Of a DNA stretch of 41,837 nt, positions 17,011 through 25,583 are shown piece after piece. Source of the DNA: BTRG01 sp036986275 (GTDB lineage Bacteria; Pseudomonadota; Gammaproteobacteria; Acidiferrobacterales; SZUA-150); assembly GCA_036986275.1 (NCBI GenBank), contig BTRG01000014.1, positions 1 to 41,837 of the forward strand, written 5' to 3'. The notes under the pieces were generated by a model. The model saw nothing but the letters and a program-made list of their open reading frames with translations, made no database searches and was not told where the DNA came from. The translations under genes and the position numbers were made by a program. Every line of letters begins with the position of its first letter. The first letter of the stretch is position 1.

Positions 17011-18459
17011 ATGAATACATTAACCCGCCTATTGTCATTCCATCGACTGTTAATCGTTATCATAGTTGTTACGGCCGTAAGCCGCATTGCATTTAGTGCC
17101 CCGCTGTATCTGCTGGATGATGAGGCCTATTACTGGGTATGGAGCCGGAATCTATCCTGGTCGTACTACGACCATCCTCCCATGGTGGCGTGGCTGGTGT
17201 ATCTGGCGACCAGTGTATTGGGTGATGAACCCTGGGTGATCAGGCTGCCGGCCATCGTGAGTATTGCCGTTGCCAGCTACGTGGGTGTACGCCTGATACA
17301 GAAGATCTATGGCCATGGCGCTGCGTATCATTATTTGGCATTTACGGTTGTGGCCTTGATATTTTTTGGTACGGCCGCAGGTATGGTGCCGGATGCACCC
17401 ATGACTATGTTTATGGCGCTTAGCCTGTATTATTTTTATCGCGCCGTATTCGAGGGATCCTGGAAGTCCTGGTATGGTGTTGGCTTGTTCCTGGGTCTCG
17501 CTTTTCTATCTAAATATATTGCCGTGCTTTGGGCGATTGCCATGCTGATGTTTATGCTTATCAACCCAAAGGCGCGTGCGCAATTAAGGACACCCCATCC
17601 ATGGCTGGCCAGTGCGTTGGCCCTGATTGTATTCTCGCCGGTATTTATCTGGAATGCACAACACGACTGGGCCTCATTTTTGTTTCAATTGGGTCATGGC
17701 CTGCCACAGGACAAACAGGGCGATGTCGTGGGATATCTTGTCGGTCAGGCAGCCATTATCACGCCGGGCGTTTTTATTATCCTGATTGGAACCTGGTTTG
17801 GTGTGCTGCGTCAGTGGAAGCAGATGGACAGCAAGATACAGTGGTTGGTGTTATGCAGTTTGTTTCCGTTTTTGTTCTTTCTCTACGCATCCACCAAGGC
17901 GCCGGTATCGGCTAACTGGCCAGCCTTTTCCTATTTTACCGGCTTGATGCTGGTAGCCGCCTGGCATAGCGTAGCGAAAGTAAAGTGGAAACAAGCCGTG
18001 GTGGGCATAAACTATGTCTTGTTGCTGGTATTGCCCGCATTACTGGTGGCACAGATCTATTGGAAAGTCTTGCCACTCGGTGAAGCCGATCCCACCAAGC
18101 GCTACTTCGGCTGGCCATCTGTTTTCAAACAAGTAGAGCTTCTGAAGGAGCTATACCCTGATGCCATTGTGGTTGGTAATCGATACCAGACCGCGTCGCA
18201 GATAGCATATTACTTCAAGGTTCCGCATATCCCTGCATTAAATATTGAAGCCAGGGCCAATCACTATGATTACATTAGTGACGAGCCACTACGTGGCAAG
18301 GATGTGCTGATTATAGACAAGGGCTACCATCCAGAACGTTTTGAGAAATGTTTTGAAAGCGTGGAAGTGGTGGCAGAGTTCAAAGGTTTGCGACCCTATC
18401 GCAGTCCGTTGCAAATGCGGGCCATCTACGGTAAAAATTATCAGCCTGAGGTGTGCTAG
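17011..18459 (+). CDS. GT39/ArnT-like membrane glycosyltransferase
   Basis: 482 aa, polytopic inner-membrane protein with about 11-12 hydrophobic helices. The first periplasmic loop has LLDDEAYYWVWSRNLSWSYYDHPPMVAW; its DDEA(Y) and DHPP motifs mark GT-C fold enzymes of the GT39/PMT_2 type. These use a polyprenyl-phosphate-linked sugar to modify lipid A or protein. It is shorter than E. coli ArnT and no arn genes flank it, so the sugar and acceptor are unknown. The start at 17011 is chosen because the longer frame runs back through the fba terminator. Its stop overlaps by four bases the stop of the convergent PAP2 gene, which may act on a lipid phosphate. Confidence 0.85.
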   Translation: MNTLTRLLSFHRLLIVIIVVTAVSRIAFSAPLYLLDDEAYYWVWSRNLSWSYYDHPPMVAWLVYLATSVLGDEPWVIRLPAIVSIAVASYVGVRLIQKIYGHGAAYHYLAFTVVALIFFGTAAGMVPDAPMTMFMALSLYYFYRAVFEGSWKSWYGVGLFLGLAFLSKYIAVLWAIAMLMFMLINPKARAQLRTPHPWLASALALIVFSPVFIWNAQHDWASFLFQLGHGLPQDKQGDVVGYLVGQAAIITPGVFIILIGTWFGVLRQWKQMDSKIQWLVLCSLFPFLFFLYASTKAPVSANWPAFSYFTGLMLVAAWHSVAKVKWKQAVVGINYVLLLVLPALLVAQIYWKVLPLGEADPTKRYFGWPSVFKQVELLKELYPDAIVVGNRYQTASQIAYYFKVPHIPALNIEARANHYDYISDEPLRGKDVLIIDKGYHPERFEKCFESVEVVAEFKGLRPYRSPLQMRAIYGKNYQPEVC

Positions 18460-19127
18460 GCATTCTGATCCTCTTTATACATAATGCGATATATTACCAG
18501 CGCCGTTAGCAGAATAAAAACGAACGAAAACACCACGTCGCTGAGGAAATGCCCGCCTTGCATAATGCGGCCCAACCCGACCAGGGCGCCCAACGACGTC
18601 GCCAGACTCACGATAGTCACGCGTGTACGACCTTTGTATAACAAGCCCAGCGCGATTAGCGCAAAGAATACCGATGGATGTCCCGATACAAAGGAACAGT
18701 TCTGGCTGCACTGATCACTGATTACAAAGGCCGGGGTAAACGTCATTTGCCCCCCAAACTGCGTCACATCTTCCGGTCGTGCGCGACCCCAGTTGGACTT
18801 GAAGAGAGAATTGACGATTAAAACCGGCCCGATAACCGCAACGACCAATACATAGCTATAGCCCTTGTTGTCCAGGCCCAATATAGTTTTACGTGTTTTA
18901 ATGGTAATACCGAGTAACACGAGCAGTATAGCAACCAATGTTGCAGCGAAATAACGATTGCCGTAATAGGAAAACAAGACCAGGGGATAATCTTTAAGAT
19001 AAAAGCCTTGTTCGCTGTTATAAAAAAGTGCACTAAAGCCGAGATCCCATTCAGGAAAAGAATAGAAACCCACGCCAAGAATGACAGTGGCGACAAGGAT
19101 GAATAGCAGTGTACGGGGAGATGTCAT
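18456..19127 (-). CDS. PAP2-family membrane phosphatase
   Basis: 223 aa with about six membrane helices. All three parts of the acid phosphatase signature are present: KSNWGRARPEDV, SFVSGHPSVFF and GRIMQGGHFLSDVVFS. Family members remove phosphate from undecaprenyl pyrophosphate, phosphatidic acid or lipid A (LpxE/LpxT-like) on the periplasmic face. The neighbouring ArnT-like gene is convergent with it and makes envelope-lipid modification plausible, but the substrate is not shown. Confidence 0.88.
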   Translation of the reverse strand: MTSPRTLLFILVATVILGVGFYSFPEWDLGFSALFYNSEQGFYLKDYPLVLFSYYGNRYFAATLVAILLVLLGITIKTRKTILGLDNKGYSYVLVVAVIGPVLIVNSLFKSNWGRARPEDVTQFGGQMTFTPAFVISDQCSQNCSFVSGHPSVFFALIALGLLYKGRTRVTIVSLATSLGALVGLGRIMQGGHFLSDVVFSFVFILLTALVIYRIMYKEDQNA

Positions 19128-19388
19128 GAAATAGCTTCATTGCCAGAGGAGTCCGCATCATAGCAATATGACGCGAACCTCTCCATAGCCACAGCTGTAT
19201 CGTAGTTACCTCTCCAGGTATGATTCCTTCGGAACCGAAGTAGTGTCCTGTATATCGACAAAGGCCCAGCCACTGGTCCGGGCATGCCCGCTCCTGATTA
19301 TCGCCGGCCTGCTCTACTTGTCATCGTTAATCAGACAAAAGCCACTACTATTTCCAGACAGTAGGAGCTTCGTGTTGGTAGACAGGTA

Positions 19389-19952
19389 TCAATGCCTGCT
19401 ATGTATTATATCTGTGTACTCAGGCACTATCTTGCCTACCAGTTTTTCCTTAAACCCCTTCCTTTCTTCCTCTGTCATACCGGTACTACCCTTTTCTGCC
19501 AATATATCGGTCATGTTCAATACAAATTCAGCGCGCATGGTATTGGACATCTTGGGCAGGAGTTGCGAAAGAGCGTGGGGCATCATCTCCTTCATGGTAT
19601 TGGGCATCACATTATCCATGGTCAATCCTTCCATCATTGTGGGCATCACCTTTTTGCAGACTACCGGCATCATTTCCTTTGCAATCTTTGATATCTTGTC
19701 CTGTGTTGTCTTGGGCATATTATTTTTGACAGTCTTCGCAAGCTTAATAAGATTTGGCAATATATTTTTCATAAGCTCATAGATATCCAATGCATTGATA
19801 CTTCTTAGCATTACAGGTGTCATTTTAACCATGAAGTTCGTCATGTCTACATCTGCCATCATCATTGGCATCATTTTCAACATCATCTCTTCCTTTTCTT
19901 CAGGACTCATTCTAGCGATCATCCTGTCCATCATTTTATCCATTATGCTCAT
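19389..19952 (-). CDS. Methionine-rich protein of unknown function
   Basis: 187 aa from the ATG at 19952, which has GGAGG eight bases upstream; a start 15 bases earlier places that site inside the gene. Met is about 17 percent of residues, often in pairs or triplets (KMMDRM, MMLKMMPMMM, EMMPVV, EMMPHA). It has several amphipathic helices, one Cys, no signal peptide and no clear membrane helix. I do not recognise a family. Met clusters are typical soft Cu(I)/Ag(I) ligands, and nearby genes include an HMA-like protein and a Cu ATPase, so metal buffering is a reasonable guess. It could also be a helical bundle whose Met faces are hydrophobic packing. Confidence 0.7.
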   Translation of the reverse strand: MSIMDKMMDRMIARMSPEEKEEMMLKMMPMMMADVDMTNFMVKMTPVMLRSINALDIYELMKNILPNLIKLAKTVKNNMPKTTQDKISKIAKEMMPVVCKKVMPTMMEGLTMDNVMPNTMKEMMPHALSQLLPKMSNTMRAEFVLNMTDILAEKGSTGMTEEERKGFKEKLVGKIVPEYTDIIHSRH

Positions 19953-20126
19953 AGTACTATCCTCCATAATAGTTATACATCTTGGGTTACAATATAAATA
20001 GCAAGCTATTACATCTTCAGCTACTCCGAATGATTACACTCACAAACAACCCTTATAGAACTATGAGCGCATTCGAAGCTAAAACGGCTTTGATGAAGAG
20101 CGACTGTAAAGCCAGATCATTCCCGG

Positions 20127-20378
20127 CTAGGCCATGAGTTCTTTCTTCATCTGCTCAAATTCATCTTTTGAGATTTCGCCTTTCGCGTAGCGCTTGTTTA
20201 GAATATCAACAGCACTCTCTGAATCCTCACCATGACGCCTACTCGAACCTGGTCCCGGCGGTCCGGAATGGCTACGCCCGGAAAACCTAAACACTGCAAA
20301 TATAATCACAGCCAAGAATATCAATGGGAATATCCACATCCCGCCCCAAGACCACATCGCTTGTTCAGGACCCATCAT
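20127..20378 (-). CDS. Small membrane protein with SHOCT domain
   Basis: 83 aa. One transmembrane helix (about 10-31, WGGMWIFPLIFLAVIIFAVF) is followed by a Gly/Pro/Ser linker and a C-terminal SHOCT module (ILNKRYAKGEISKDEFEQMK). SHOCT domains are short helical oligomerisation-type modules found at the ends of many membrane proteins. AGGAGGT lies directly before the two start ATGs. The order Met-rich protein, SHOCT and HMA-like protein suggests a metal-related group; the exact role is unknown. Confidence 0.85.
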   Translation of the reverse strand: MMGPEQAMWSWGGMWIFPLIFLAVIIFAVFRFSGRSHSGPPGPGSSRRHGEDSESAVDILNKRYAKGEISKDEFEQMKKELMA

Positions 20379-20434
20379 TTACCTCCTTGCTCGAGAGCTG
20401 TCAGTTACACATCGCCTCATCTTCTGGCTAGGTG

Positions 20435-20628
20435 TCAGGAAACCACGGTGCTTGAGTAGAGCGAAGACGTATTTCGCTTCGCGTTCATTAAGACAATGCG
20501 GTGTTTGCCGGTGCGTTTCTTGCGCAGACAGAAGACGCTGACGATATCGCTGATATCGCCACTGCGCACAAATATCGTTTTGCCAGTCTTCAAATCAACG
20601 TGATGGCCGGGACTAGATGCCCGCCATC
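20435..20628 (-). pseudogene. Possible decayed gene fragment
   Basis: A minus-strand frame of about 60 codons with protein-like composition (VDLKTGKTIFVRSGDISDIV, then FCLRKKRTGKHRIVLMNAKR). It has no ATG or Shine-Dalgarno site at its open end. It begins at a TGA inside the 3' end of the HMA-like gene and ends at TGA 20437-20435. I do not recognise the family. It may be the 3' remnant of a deleted gene, or chance. Confidence 0.25.
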
Positions 20629-20855
20629 ACCGCTTCGGAGTCGCATTTCCTGGTCTCAGCAAGAATTTCTTGCGAATTGACGGCAGCAGGATTGTACGCC
20701 ACCACCATGGCATGGGGATGTTCTTCTGCGTTGAAGTGCACTGAAATCACCCCATTAAGGGAGCGCAGATCGCGCTCGACCTTATCTCTGTCGTCACAGG
20801 AACTCTCCGGATGGAGATGAACGACAATATCCGCAATGTCGATGTCTTTGTTCAT
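20613..20855 (-). CDS. HMA-like small protein lacking CxxC
   Basis: 80 aa with the beta-alpha-beta-beta-alpha-beta pattern of a heavy-metal-associated/ferredoxin-like fold: DIVVHLHPESSCDDRDKVE, then LRSLNGVISVHFN, then HAMVVAYNPAAVNSQEIL. The CxxC metal-binding motif of CopZ/HMA proteins is absent; the loop is ESSCDD with a single Cys, and another Cys lies near the C-terminus. GAGG lies seven bases upstream of the ATG. It may bind metal in another way (His13-x-His-type residues, acidic loop) or have lost that role. Confidence 0.7.
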   Translation of the reverse strand: MNKDIDIADIVVHLHPESSCDDRDKVERDLRSLNGVISVHFNAEEHPHAMVVAYNPAAVNSQEILAETRKCDSEAVMAGI

Positions 20856-21102
20856 TGTGTGGCCTCTATTATTTTTCCTGCGTTAAAAGATGATACACAA
20901 AGAAAATCTAATACAAAATGGTGGAAATTACCTTGATCTCCGTCAGAGAATCAGATTTATTAATAAAAATTATCGGGAATAGACCACACTTATGAAAGCA
21001 GGGATATAAAGCAACACTTGCTAATATCGGAAGTGCATGGACACTCCGCAACCCTTAAATTATCTCTCCTGATTTTTCATGTTGCTGATATTGAGTGGTT
21101 AT

Positions 21103-22128
21103 TTATTCGACAGGATCCGCCACCGGCCATACGAAGAAGTGTGGGTCTTTCTTCTGGCCTACACCGACAGCGCCCTTGTGCAGGTACAAGGCCCAGGCCC
21201 AATCCGGCTCAAAGGCCGAAGTTGTCGACGACCAGTAGGCTTCCCTGGCGTTCTTGAAAGGATGGTTAGCAGGCAATGCCGGTGTATGACGGTCGCAATC
21301 AATCAGGGACTCAAGTTCATTAATATTGGGAAGGCGCCACTTTTGTTGGTTCTGTTTTTTATTCAGATTGGCAATGGTTTCAAATGCCCCTTGCCAGGTA
21401 ACGGGCTTGATAGCCAGACCGGCATCGCGGTACCAGACCAATCCCGTCAGGAGATCGCTGACTCTTTGCTCGTCTGTGGTGAAGCGTGGTTGTGGCCACG
21501 CCCGACCGTAAAATAACTCACCGTCTTGTCCTGTACCCTTGCACGGTATGACATTCCCCTGTTCGTCATAACATGTGCGTTGACCGGTCATTGTCAATAC
21601 AATACTGCGACCACGCACTGGCCAAACCAGATAGCTTTGGTCTTTGCCACCAAAGAACATGCGTGCGCCTTGCATATGGATATACCACGCATGCGATGGA
21701 TGGATTGCGGCGCTAGTGGAAGTCCAATACCAGCCCAGGAAAACATTGTTGAATGGATGTTCTTCCGGTAGCGCGGGATTTCTGGTTTGGTGGCTTACCA
21801 GGCTGCGCAATTCGTGCCGATTTGGCAGGCGCCAGTCATCGAAGCCGCAGGTCTTTGTGATGTTGAGTTTTTGAATAAAGGCCAACGCCTCGTTCCAGGT
21901 AAGCGGGTATTCATTGAGGTTTGCATTGCGCGTCCAGATCAAGCCGGTCAGGGTATCGCACACGGTATCGCCATTGATATCAAATCTCGGTACAGGTGAG
22001 GAAAGTCCATGCTGATACTCACCATCCTGGCCACTGCCTGAGCAAGGTATTTCGTGACCGTCTGTCCCGTAACAATGGGCCTGACCCGTGCACAAATAGC
22101 TGTGCTGATGGGATTTACATCGTTCCAT
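21103..22128 (-). CDS. Protein with two tandem DUF1566 domains
   Basis: 341 aa made of two similar halves of roughly 145-150 residues. Each begins with a Cys-containing unit (TGQAHCYGTDGHEIPCSG and TGQRTCYDEQGNVIPCKG) and then has D-x-LTGL-x-W, a WRLPN motif and a Y/F-WSST segment. These are the marks of DUF1566 (Lcl C-terminal, C-type-lectin-like fold). Most members are secreted, but the start used here has no signal peptide and no good ribosome-binding site, so the N-terminus may be truncated or start elsewhere. Function is unknown; ligand or surface binding is typical for the fold. Confidence 0.75.
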   Translation of the reverse strand: MERCKSHQHSYLCTGQAHCYGTDGHEIPCSGSGQDGEYQHGLSSPVPRFDINGDTVCDTLTGLIWTRNANLNEYPLTWNEALAFIQKLNITKTCGFDDWRLPNRHELRSLVSHQTRNPALPEEHPFNNVFLGWYWTSTSAAIHPSHAWYIHMQGARMFFGGKDQSYLVWPVRGRSIVLTMTGQRTCYDEQGNVIPCKGTGQDGELFYGRAWPQPRFTTDEQRVSDLLTGLVWYRDAGLAIKPVTWQGAFETIANLNKKQNQQKWRLPNINELESLIDCDRHTPALPANHPFKNAREAYWSSTTSAFEPDWAWALYLHKGAVGVGQKKDPHFFVWPVADPVE

Positions 22129-22317
22129 TACAAGAAAGGTCAGTTAAATACCGCACATACATGCATCCATGTTGTGGTGCTTGAACCAGAATTGCCGAGT
22201 CTGGAGTGGCCCATAAGGGAAACGGGCCAGGCAATTCGTGGTCACGCGCGTGAACAGGTGTAGTCACTTCTGGGTCCATATGTCGAGAAACTTAAATCCG
22301 ATGCAAAGAATCTATTT

Positions 22318-23067
22318 TCAGCCGATCTTGCCCAGCACGGGAAAGGCATCCAGTAGCCACCACGAGAAGTCGCTTAAATAACCCGTAATCATCGCAATAC
22401 CCATAACGACCATAAACCCGCCAGCGATCCGTTGCAGTGTCCGGCCGTGTTGGCGTATATGTTTGATGTGACGCATGAAGCGATTGGTAAACAGAGCGGC
22501 CGCGATAAAAGGCAGGCCCAGACCCAAGGAATAGATCGCCAGCAACGCGATGCCGTTTCCAGCCACATTTGATGTGGCGCTTACCATTAAAATGGCACCC
22601 AGTATGGGGCCTATACAGGGTGTCCAGCCAAAGGCAAAGGCGAGTCCAAGGATATAAGCCCCCAACGGTCGTCCGCCATTCACATTTTCGTGATCGCCAT
22701 GGAAACGGAACTCACGATGCAGCCATCCAAAGCGAAGCAGGCCGGCTATCAACAATCCAAAAATGACGACGATGGTCCCGCCGATGATATTGGCTTCATA
22801 ACGATAAGTTAATAAGAGTTGGCCTATGGCCGTTGCGCTGGCGCCGAAAGCAATGAATACGGTTGCAAAACCGAATATAAAGCTCAGACTTAGCACGAGA
22901 ATCATCAGCTTTTCCCGTGCCAGTTCCTGGTTCTGTATATCTTCGAGCGACTGGCCGCCGATGTAAGAAAGATAGCCGGGGACTAATGGCAATACGCAGG
23001 GTGACAGAAAGGAAACCACGCCTGCCGTGAAGGCGGATACGATGCCGATGCCGGAAATATCAATCAT
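22318..23067 (-). CDS. ccdA: CcdA-like cytochrome c biogenesis / thiol transport protein
   Basis: 249 aa, six membrane helices, DsbD-beta/CcdA family. The two redox cysteines lie in FLSPCVLPLVPGYLSYIGG (helix 1) and FGWTPCIGPILGAIL (helix 4). The protein carries electrons from cytoplasmic thioredoxin to periplasmic thiol proteins. The partner is probably the TlpA-like protein encoded just upstream. Together they would keep haem-binding Cys pairs or copper-site Cys reduced, which fits the several c-type cytochromes in this window. Confidence 0.9.
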   Translation of the reverse strand: MIDISGIGIVSAFTAGVVSFLSPCVLPLVPGYLSYIGGQSLEDIQNQELAREKLMILVLSLSFIFGFATVFIAFGASATAIGQLLLTYRYEANIIGGTIVVIFGLLIAGLLRFGWLHREFRFHGDHENVNGGRPLGAYILGLAFAFGWTPCIGPILGAILMVSATSNVAGNGIALLAIYSLGLGLPFIAAALFTNRFMRHIKHIRQHGRTLQRIAGGFMVVMGIAMITGYLSDFSWWLLDAFPVLGKIG

Positions 23068-23122
23068 ACTGTTAAGGACATGGCCACAATATCACTATCT
23101 AAATAAACATCACCGCGTAGGT

Positions 23123-23728
23123 CTACCTGGACATAAGCTGCTTATCGTTTGCTATTTGCCGCTGCAGCTTCAATACCAGAGGCAGGATGGTGTTATCGAG
23201 GTCCTTCTGTGAAACCGGGCCGATATGTTTGTAGGCAATTTTGCCCTCCCGATCAATGACAAAAGTTTCTGGTACCCCATACACTCCCCAGTCGATACCA
23301 GCCCTTCCATTAATATCCGCGCCTGTGCGTGTATAGGGATCACCCAGTCTATCCAGCCATTGTGAAGCATCGTCAGGTTTGTCTTTGTAGTTAAGGCCAT
23401 GGATGGGTACCGTACCAGAGGCTGCAAGACGCATTAAGAGGGGGTGCTCTTCGAGACAGGCCGTGCACCAGGATGCGAAGACATTGACCAGTGATACCTC
23501 GCCGTTTATAAGATCTCCAGTTGCCAGTCCAAGTTTACGACCTTTGACTGGTGCAAGGTTAAACTCAGGAACAGACTTGCCGATAAGCGGAGAGGGTACA
23601 AGTCGAGGATCCAGTGAAAGTCCTACACCAAGGAGCACAGCGATGACCAGAAAGATCAATAGCGGCAGAGATAGTTTAAGATATCTGTTTGGTTTTATCT
23701 TATTACTCATATTTTCAGTTTTATCCAT
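23123..23728 (-). CDS. TlpA/CcmG-type membrane-anchored thiol-disulfide oxidoreductase
   Basis: 201 aa. An N-terminal membrane anchor (LSLPLLIFLVIAVLLGVGL) is followed by a thioredoxin-fold domain with FASWCTACLEEHP as the CxxC active site and VPETFVIDREGKIAYKHIGP near the cis-Pro loop. This pattern is that of CcmG/DsbE or TlpA, periplasmic reductants for cytochrome c maturation or copper-site assembly. It lies 55 bases upstream of ccdA on the same strand, so the two likely form an operon. Assignment between CcmG and TlpA is open because no other ccm gene is adjacent. Confidence 0.88.
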   Translation of the reverse strand: MDKTENMSNKIKPNRYLKLSLPLLIFLVIAVLLGVGLSLDPRLVPSPLIGKSVPEFNLAPVKGRKLGLATGDLINGEVSLVNVFASWCTACLEEHPLLMRLAASGTVPIHGLNYKDKPDDASQWLDRLGDPYTRTGADINGRAGIDWGVYGVPETFVIDREGKIAYKHIGPVSQKDLDNTILPLVLKLQRQIANDKQLMSR

Positions 23729-24147
23729 CTGTTCTTTTCACCGTAATGGATTTTATAATAATCGCTGCCTGTTTTCTATACATACCTTATATTAAGTTGT
23801 TGCAACTGTACCACAAACTAAAATAGTCCTCATAAGAAGAGGAGCTATTGATAAAAGAATACGTACGCAATAATCCGTCCTCAACTGCAGTGGCATCATG
23901 CCGGTCCAATATCAAAACAGAGAATGGGGTACCTGCATGTTTTTACTGCGCATCATTATAGCACCTCTTCTGGAGCCGCACATTATCCACACATACCTGA
24001 TGAGGGAATGTAAGAACGACTGGCGACTGATTCAATCTGAGTTCGCCTCAGATGTTTAAATACAAAGATTATTACAAGTTGCGAGACAGGCCAGTTTTAC
24101 CGGTAATCTTTACAAAGATGGTGATATCAGATTTCTGATATACCTCT
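23729..24147. other. Intergenic stretch between tlpA-like and ahpD-like genes
   Basis: AT-rich. It holds one 40-codon plus-strand frame (23937-24059) with weak start context, which I do not accept as a gene. A 7-bp hairpin ATATCAG/CTGATAT with a 4-base loop (24124-24141) lies close to the 3' end of the AhpD-like gene and may help end its transcript. Promoter elements for the TlpA-CcdA pair are expected near 23740-23800 but no clear pair is seen. Confidence 0.4.
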
Positions 24148-24726
24148 CTATATGTCCTTTGGCAGGCTATTGTTTGGTTGTGGTGCCCGATTACAAAATC
24201 CCTGCGGCTCCACGCCCAGGGCAGCATTGAACTTGCTTGAAAGATTCTGGAATGCGATTAGTCCGGTCAGTTCAATAATGGCATCATCATCAAATACATT
24301 CTGTAGTCGCTGAAATAGTTCATTAGTAGTCTGTTGATCCGTATAAGTCACAGCCTCAGCATACGCCAGCGCCGCTTTTTCACGTTCAGTAAATAGCGGG
24401 CTTTGCTCAAACGTTGCCAGATCGGCCAACTTGTCCAGGTCCACACCGCGCTTGAGGACTGTGGCGGAATTCAGATCCACGCAGAATGAACACCAGTTGA
24501 TTTGTGATACACGCACTGTAATGAGTGAACGCAGGTACGGTTCGATGGGAGAGCTTCGGCGGTCGATGGCCCCATAAAGCAAGGCCAATGCACTAAAGAC
24601 TTTCGGTGTACGCCCCCACAAACGTGCGGGCTCAAGAACAGCGCCGTATTTTCGGCGTTGGTTCCAGAAGAACAGTTTGACGTACCAGGGGAAATGCTGG
24701 TTGTTGGGAGTTAAAATTTTTGGCAT
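24148..24726 (-). CDS. AhpD-like / carboxymuconolactone-decarboxylase-family protein
   Basis: 192 aa, all-helical. The CMD core has the redox motif NWCSFCVDLNSA (CxxC plus downstream residues) typical of AhpD-like alkylhydroperoxidases. TEREKAALAYAEAVTYTD is the second family motif. These proteins reduce peroxides or act as disulfide carriers. The start is secure: AGGAGGTGA lies three bases upstream and overlaps the stop of the 35-aa gene before it, so the two are translationally linked. It is the last gene of the metal cluster that starts at the flavoprotein. Confidence 0.85.
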   Translation of the reverse strand: MPKILTPNNQHFPWYVKLFFWNQRRKYGAVLEPARLWGRTPKVFSALALLYGAIDRRSSPIEPYLRSLITVRVSQINWCSFCVDLNSATVLKRGVDLDKLADLATFEQSPLFTEREKAALAYAEAVTYTDQQTTNELFQRLQNVFDDDAIIELTGLIAFQNLSSKFNAALGVEPQGFCNRAPQPNNSLPKDI

Positions 24727-24729
24727 GTA

Positions 24730-24837
24730 TCACCTCCTGTACGGTTTGAAACCCAGCTTCCAGGTACTCAGGCTGCCATAACGCATCAGCAGGTATAACA
24801 GGCCGGCGAAGATTAACCATGATATGCGTTCTTCCAT
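24730..24837 (-). CDS. 35-aa membrane peptide
   Basis: A very small gene. TGAGGAGG lies four bases before the ATG at 24837, and the stop overlaps the Shine-Dalgarno site of the AhpD-like gene. The peptide starts MEERISWLIFAGLLYLLMRY, so it has one membrane helix, and ends with a basic tail (KLGFKPYRR). It recalls the small membrane proteins seen in other copper clusters but lacks their His/Cys-rich tail. Excellent translation signals and operon position make it likely real; function unknown. Confidence 0.7.
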   Translation of the reverse strand: MEERISWLIFAGLLYLLMRYGSLSTWKLGFKPYRR

Positions 24838-24891
24838 ATTGCCTCCTCAGGCCACAATTTTTCTTTTGCATAGGTGGTTGCGTCATCGCCT

Positions 24892-25368
24892 TTAGGTTCG
24901 TGCCCACTCGAATGTTGCACGAACAACTCCTTTAATATCAGGCCCCTGTATTTCCAATACAATCCGATGATCTGGAGTGTAGCCTGCCATCTTGAAGTAA
25001 TTGCCATAGCTGGACGCGCCTGCAATTACCATGGGTTCCAGGGTTTTTGAAATATTGACGGCAGCAGCGCCCATGACTGTGGCTGTGACCGAGGCATTGT
25101 TGATCCTCTCACCAGTTTTATTGTTGAACAATGCAACCAGGATATGAAAACGGGTACCCGGTGGCACACCCCCGTGCATCCGGCTTTCCGGATGTTCCAC
25201 CGGATGCCCGAGAACCATTTCCGCCGGCAGTACCCCAAGGTAAATATCGAGCCCATTGATTGTTTTATGCAGCGGGCTACCAGAAGACATCGTTTGACTG
25301 GTAGTAAACACCAGCACATTGATGATTAATCCAAAAAGGCTGTATTTCGTAAACTGTCGTGCAATCAT
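24892..25368 (-). CDS. Secreted protein of unknown function in the metal cluster
   Basis: 158 aa with an N-terminal hydrophobic signal (about 8-30). The rest is beta-rich: GLDIYLGVLPAEMVLGHP, VEHPESRMHGGVPPG, then FHILVALFNNKTGERI and ASVTATVMG. The alternation of short strands suggests an Ig-like or YtkA/FixH-like beta sandwich in the periplasm. The conserved-looking stretch GHPVEHPESRMHGG has His and Met that could hold a metal. TAGGAGAT lies eight bases before the ATG. I do not know a named function; the location after copA suggests periplasmic metal handling. Confidence 0.7.
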   Translation of the reverse strand: MIARQFTKYSLFGLIINVLVFTTSQTMSSGSPLHKTINGLDIYLGVLPAEMVLGHPVEHPESRMHGGVPPGTRFHILVALFNNKTGERINNASVTATVMGAAAVNISKTLEPMVIAGASSYGNYFKMAGYTPDHRIVLEIQGPDIKGVVRATFEWART

Positions 25369-25374
25369 AACAGG

Positions 25375-25537
25375 TTATCTCCTATAAGCCTTTGCCAGGA
25401 CTGTCTGCTCTTCACTACGAGATGAATGCACATAGGTATATATCAGGATGGGCGCCGTGATTACTGTCAACTGTTGGCCACTGGATCAGAAAACCGACGA
25501 TGATTGAGTACAATCCAATGTATTGTGGACGAATGCG
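25375..25537 (-). pseudogene. Frameshifted remnant of an isoprenylcysteine-methyltransferase-like (ICMT) gene
   Basis: Two short frames join across a one-base shift: RPQYIGLYSIIVGFLIQWPT, then LTVITAPILIYTYVHSSRSE ending EEQTVLAKAYRR and a stop. This matches the C-terminal part of small ICMT-family membrane methyltransferases (R-H-P-x-Y-x-G, then LLTL...P.L...Y...REE..L...F...Y). The catalytic RHP is degraded to RP, the N-terminal half is missing and the frame is broken near 25470. It sits where a whole copy would fit in the operon, directly before the secreted protein gene. Confidence 0.6.
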
Positions 25538-25583
25538 TAGACGCTATCAGTCACGGCTTGGCGTGTGTACCATGCGCATGCCG

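Noticed and set aside
23937..24059. 40-codon plus-strand ORF
   Set aside because: Weak start context, no family and no operon partner; kept only as a note in the intergenic entry.
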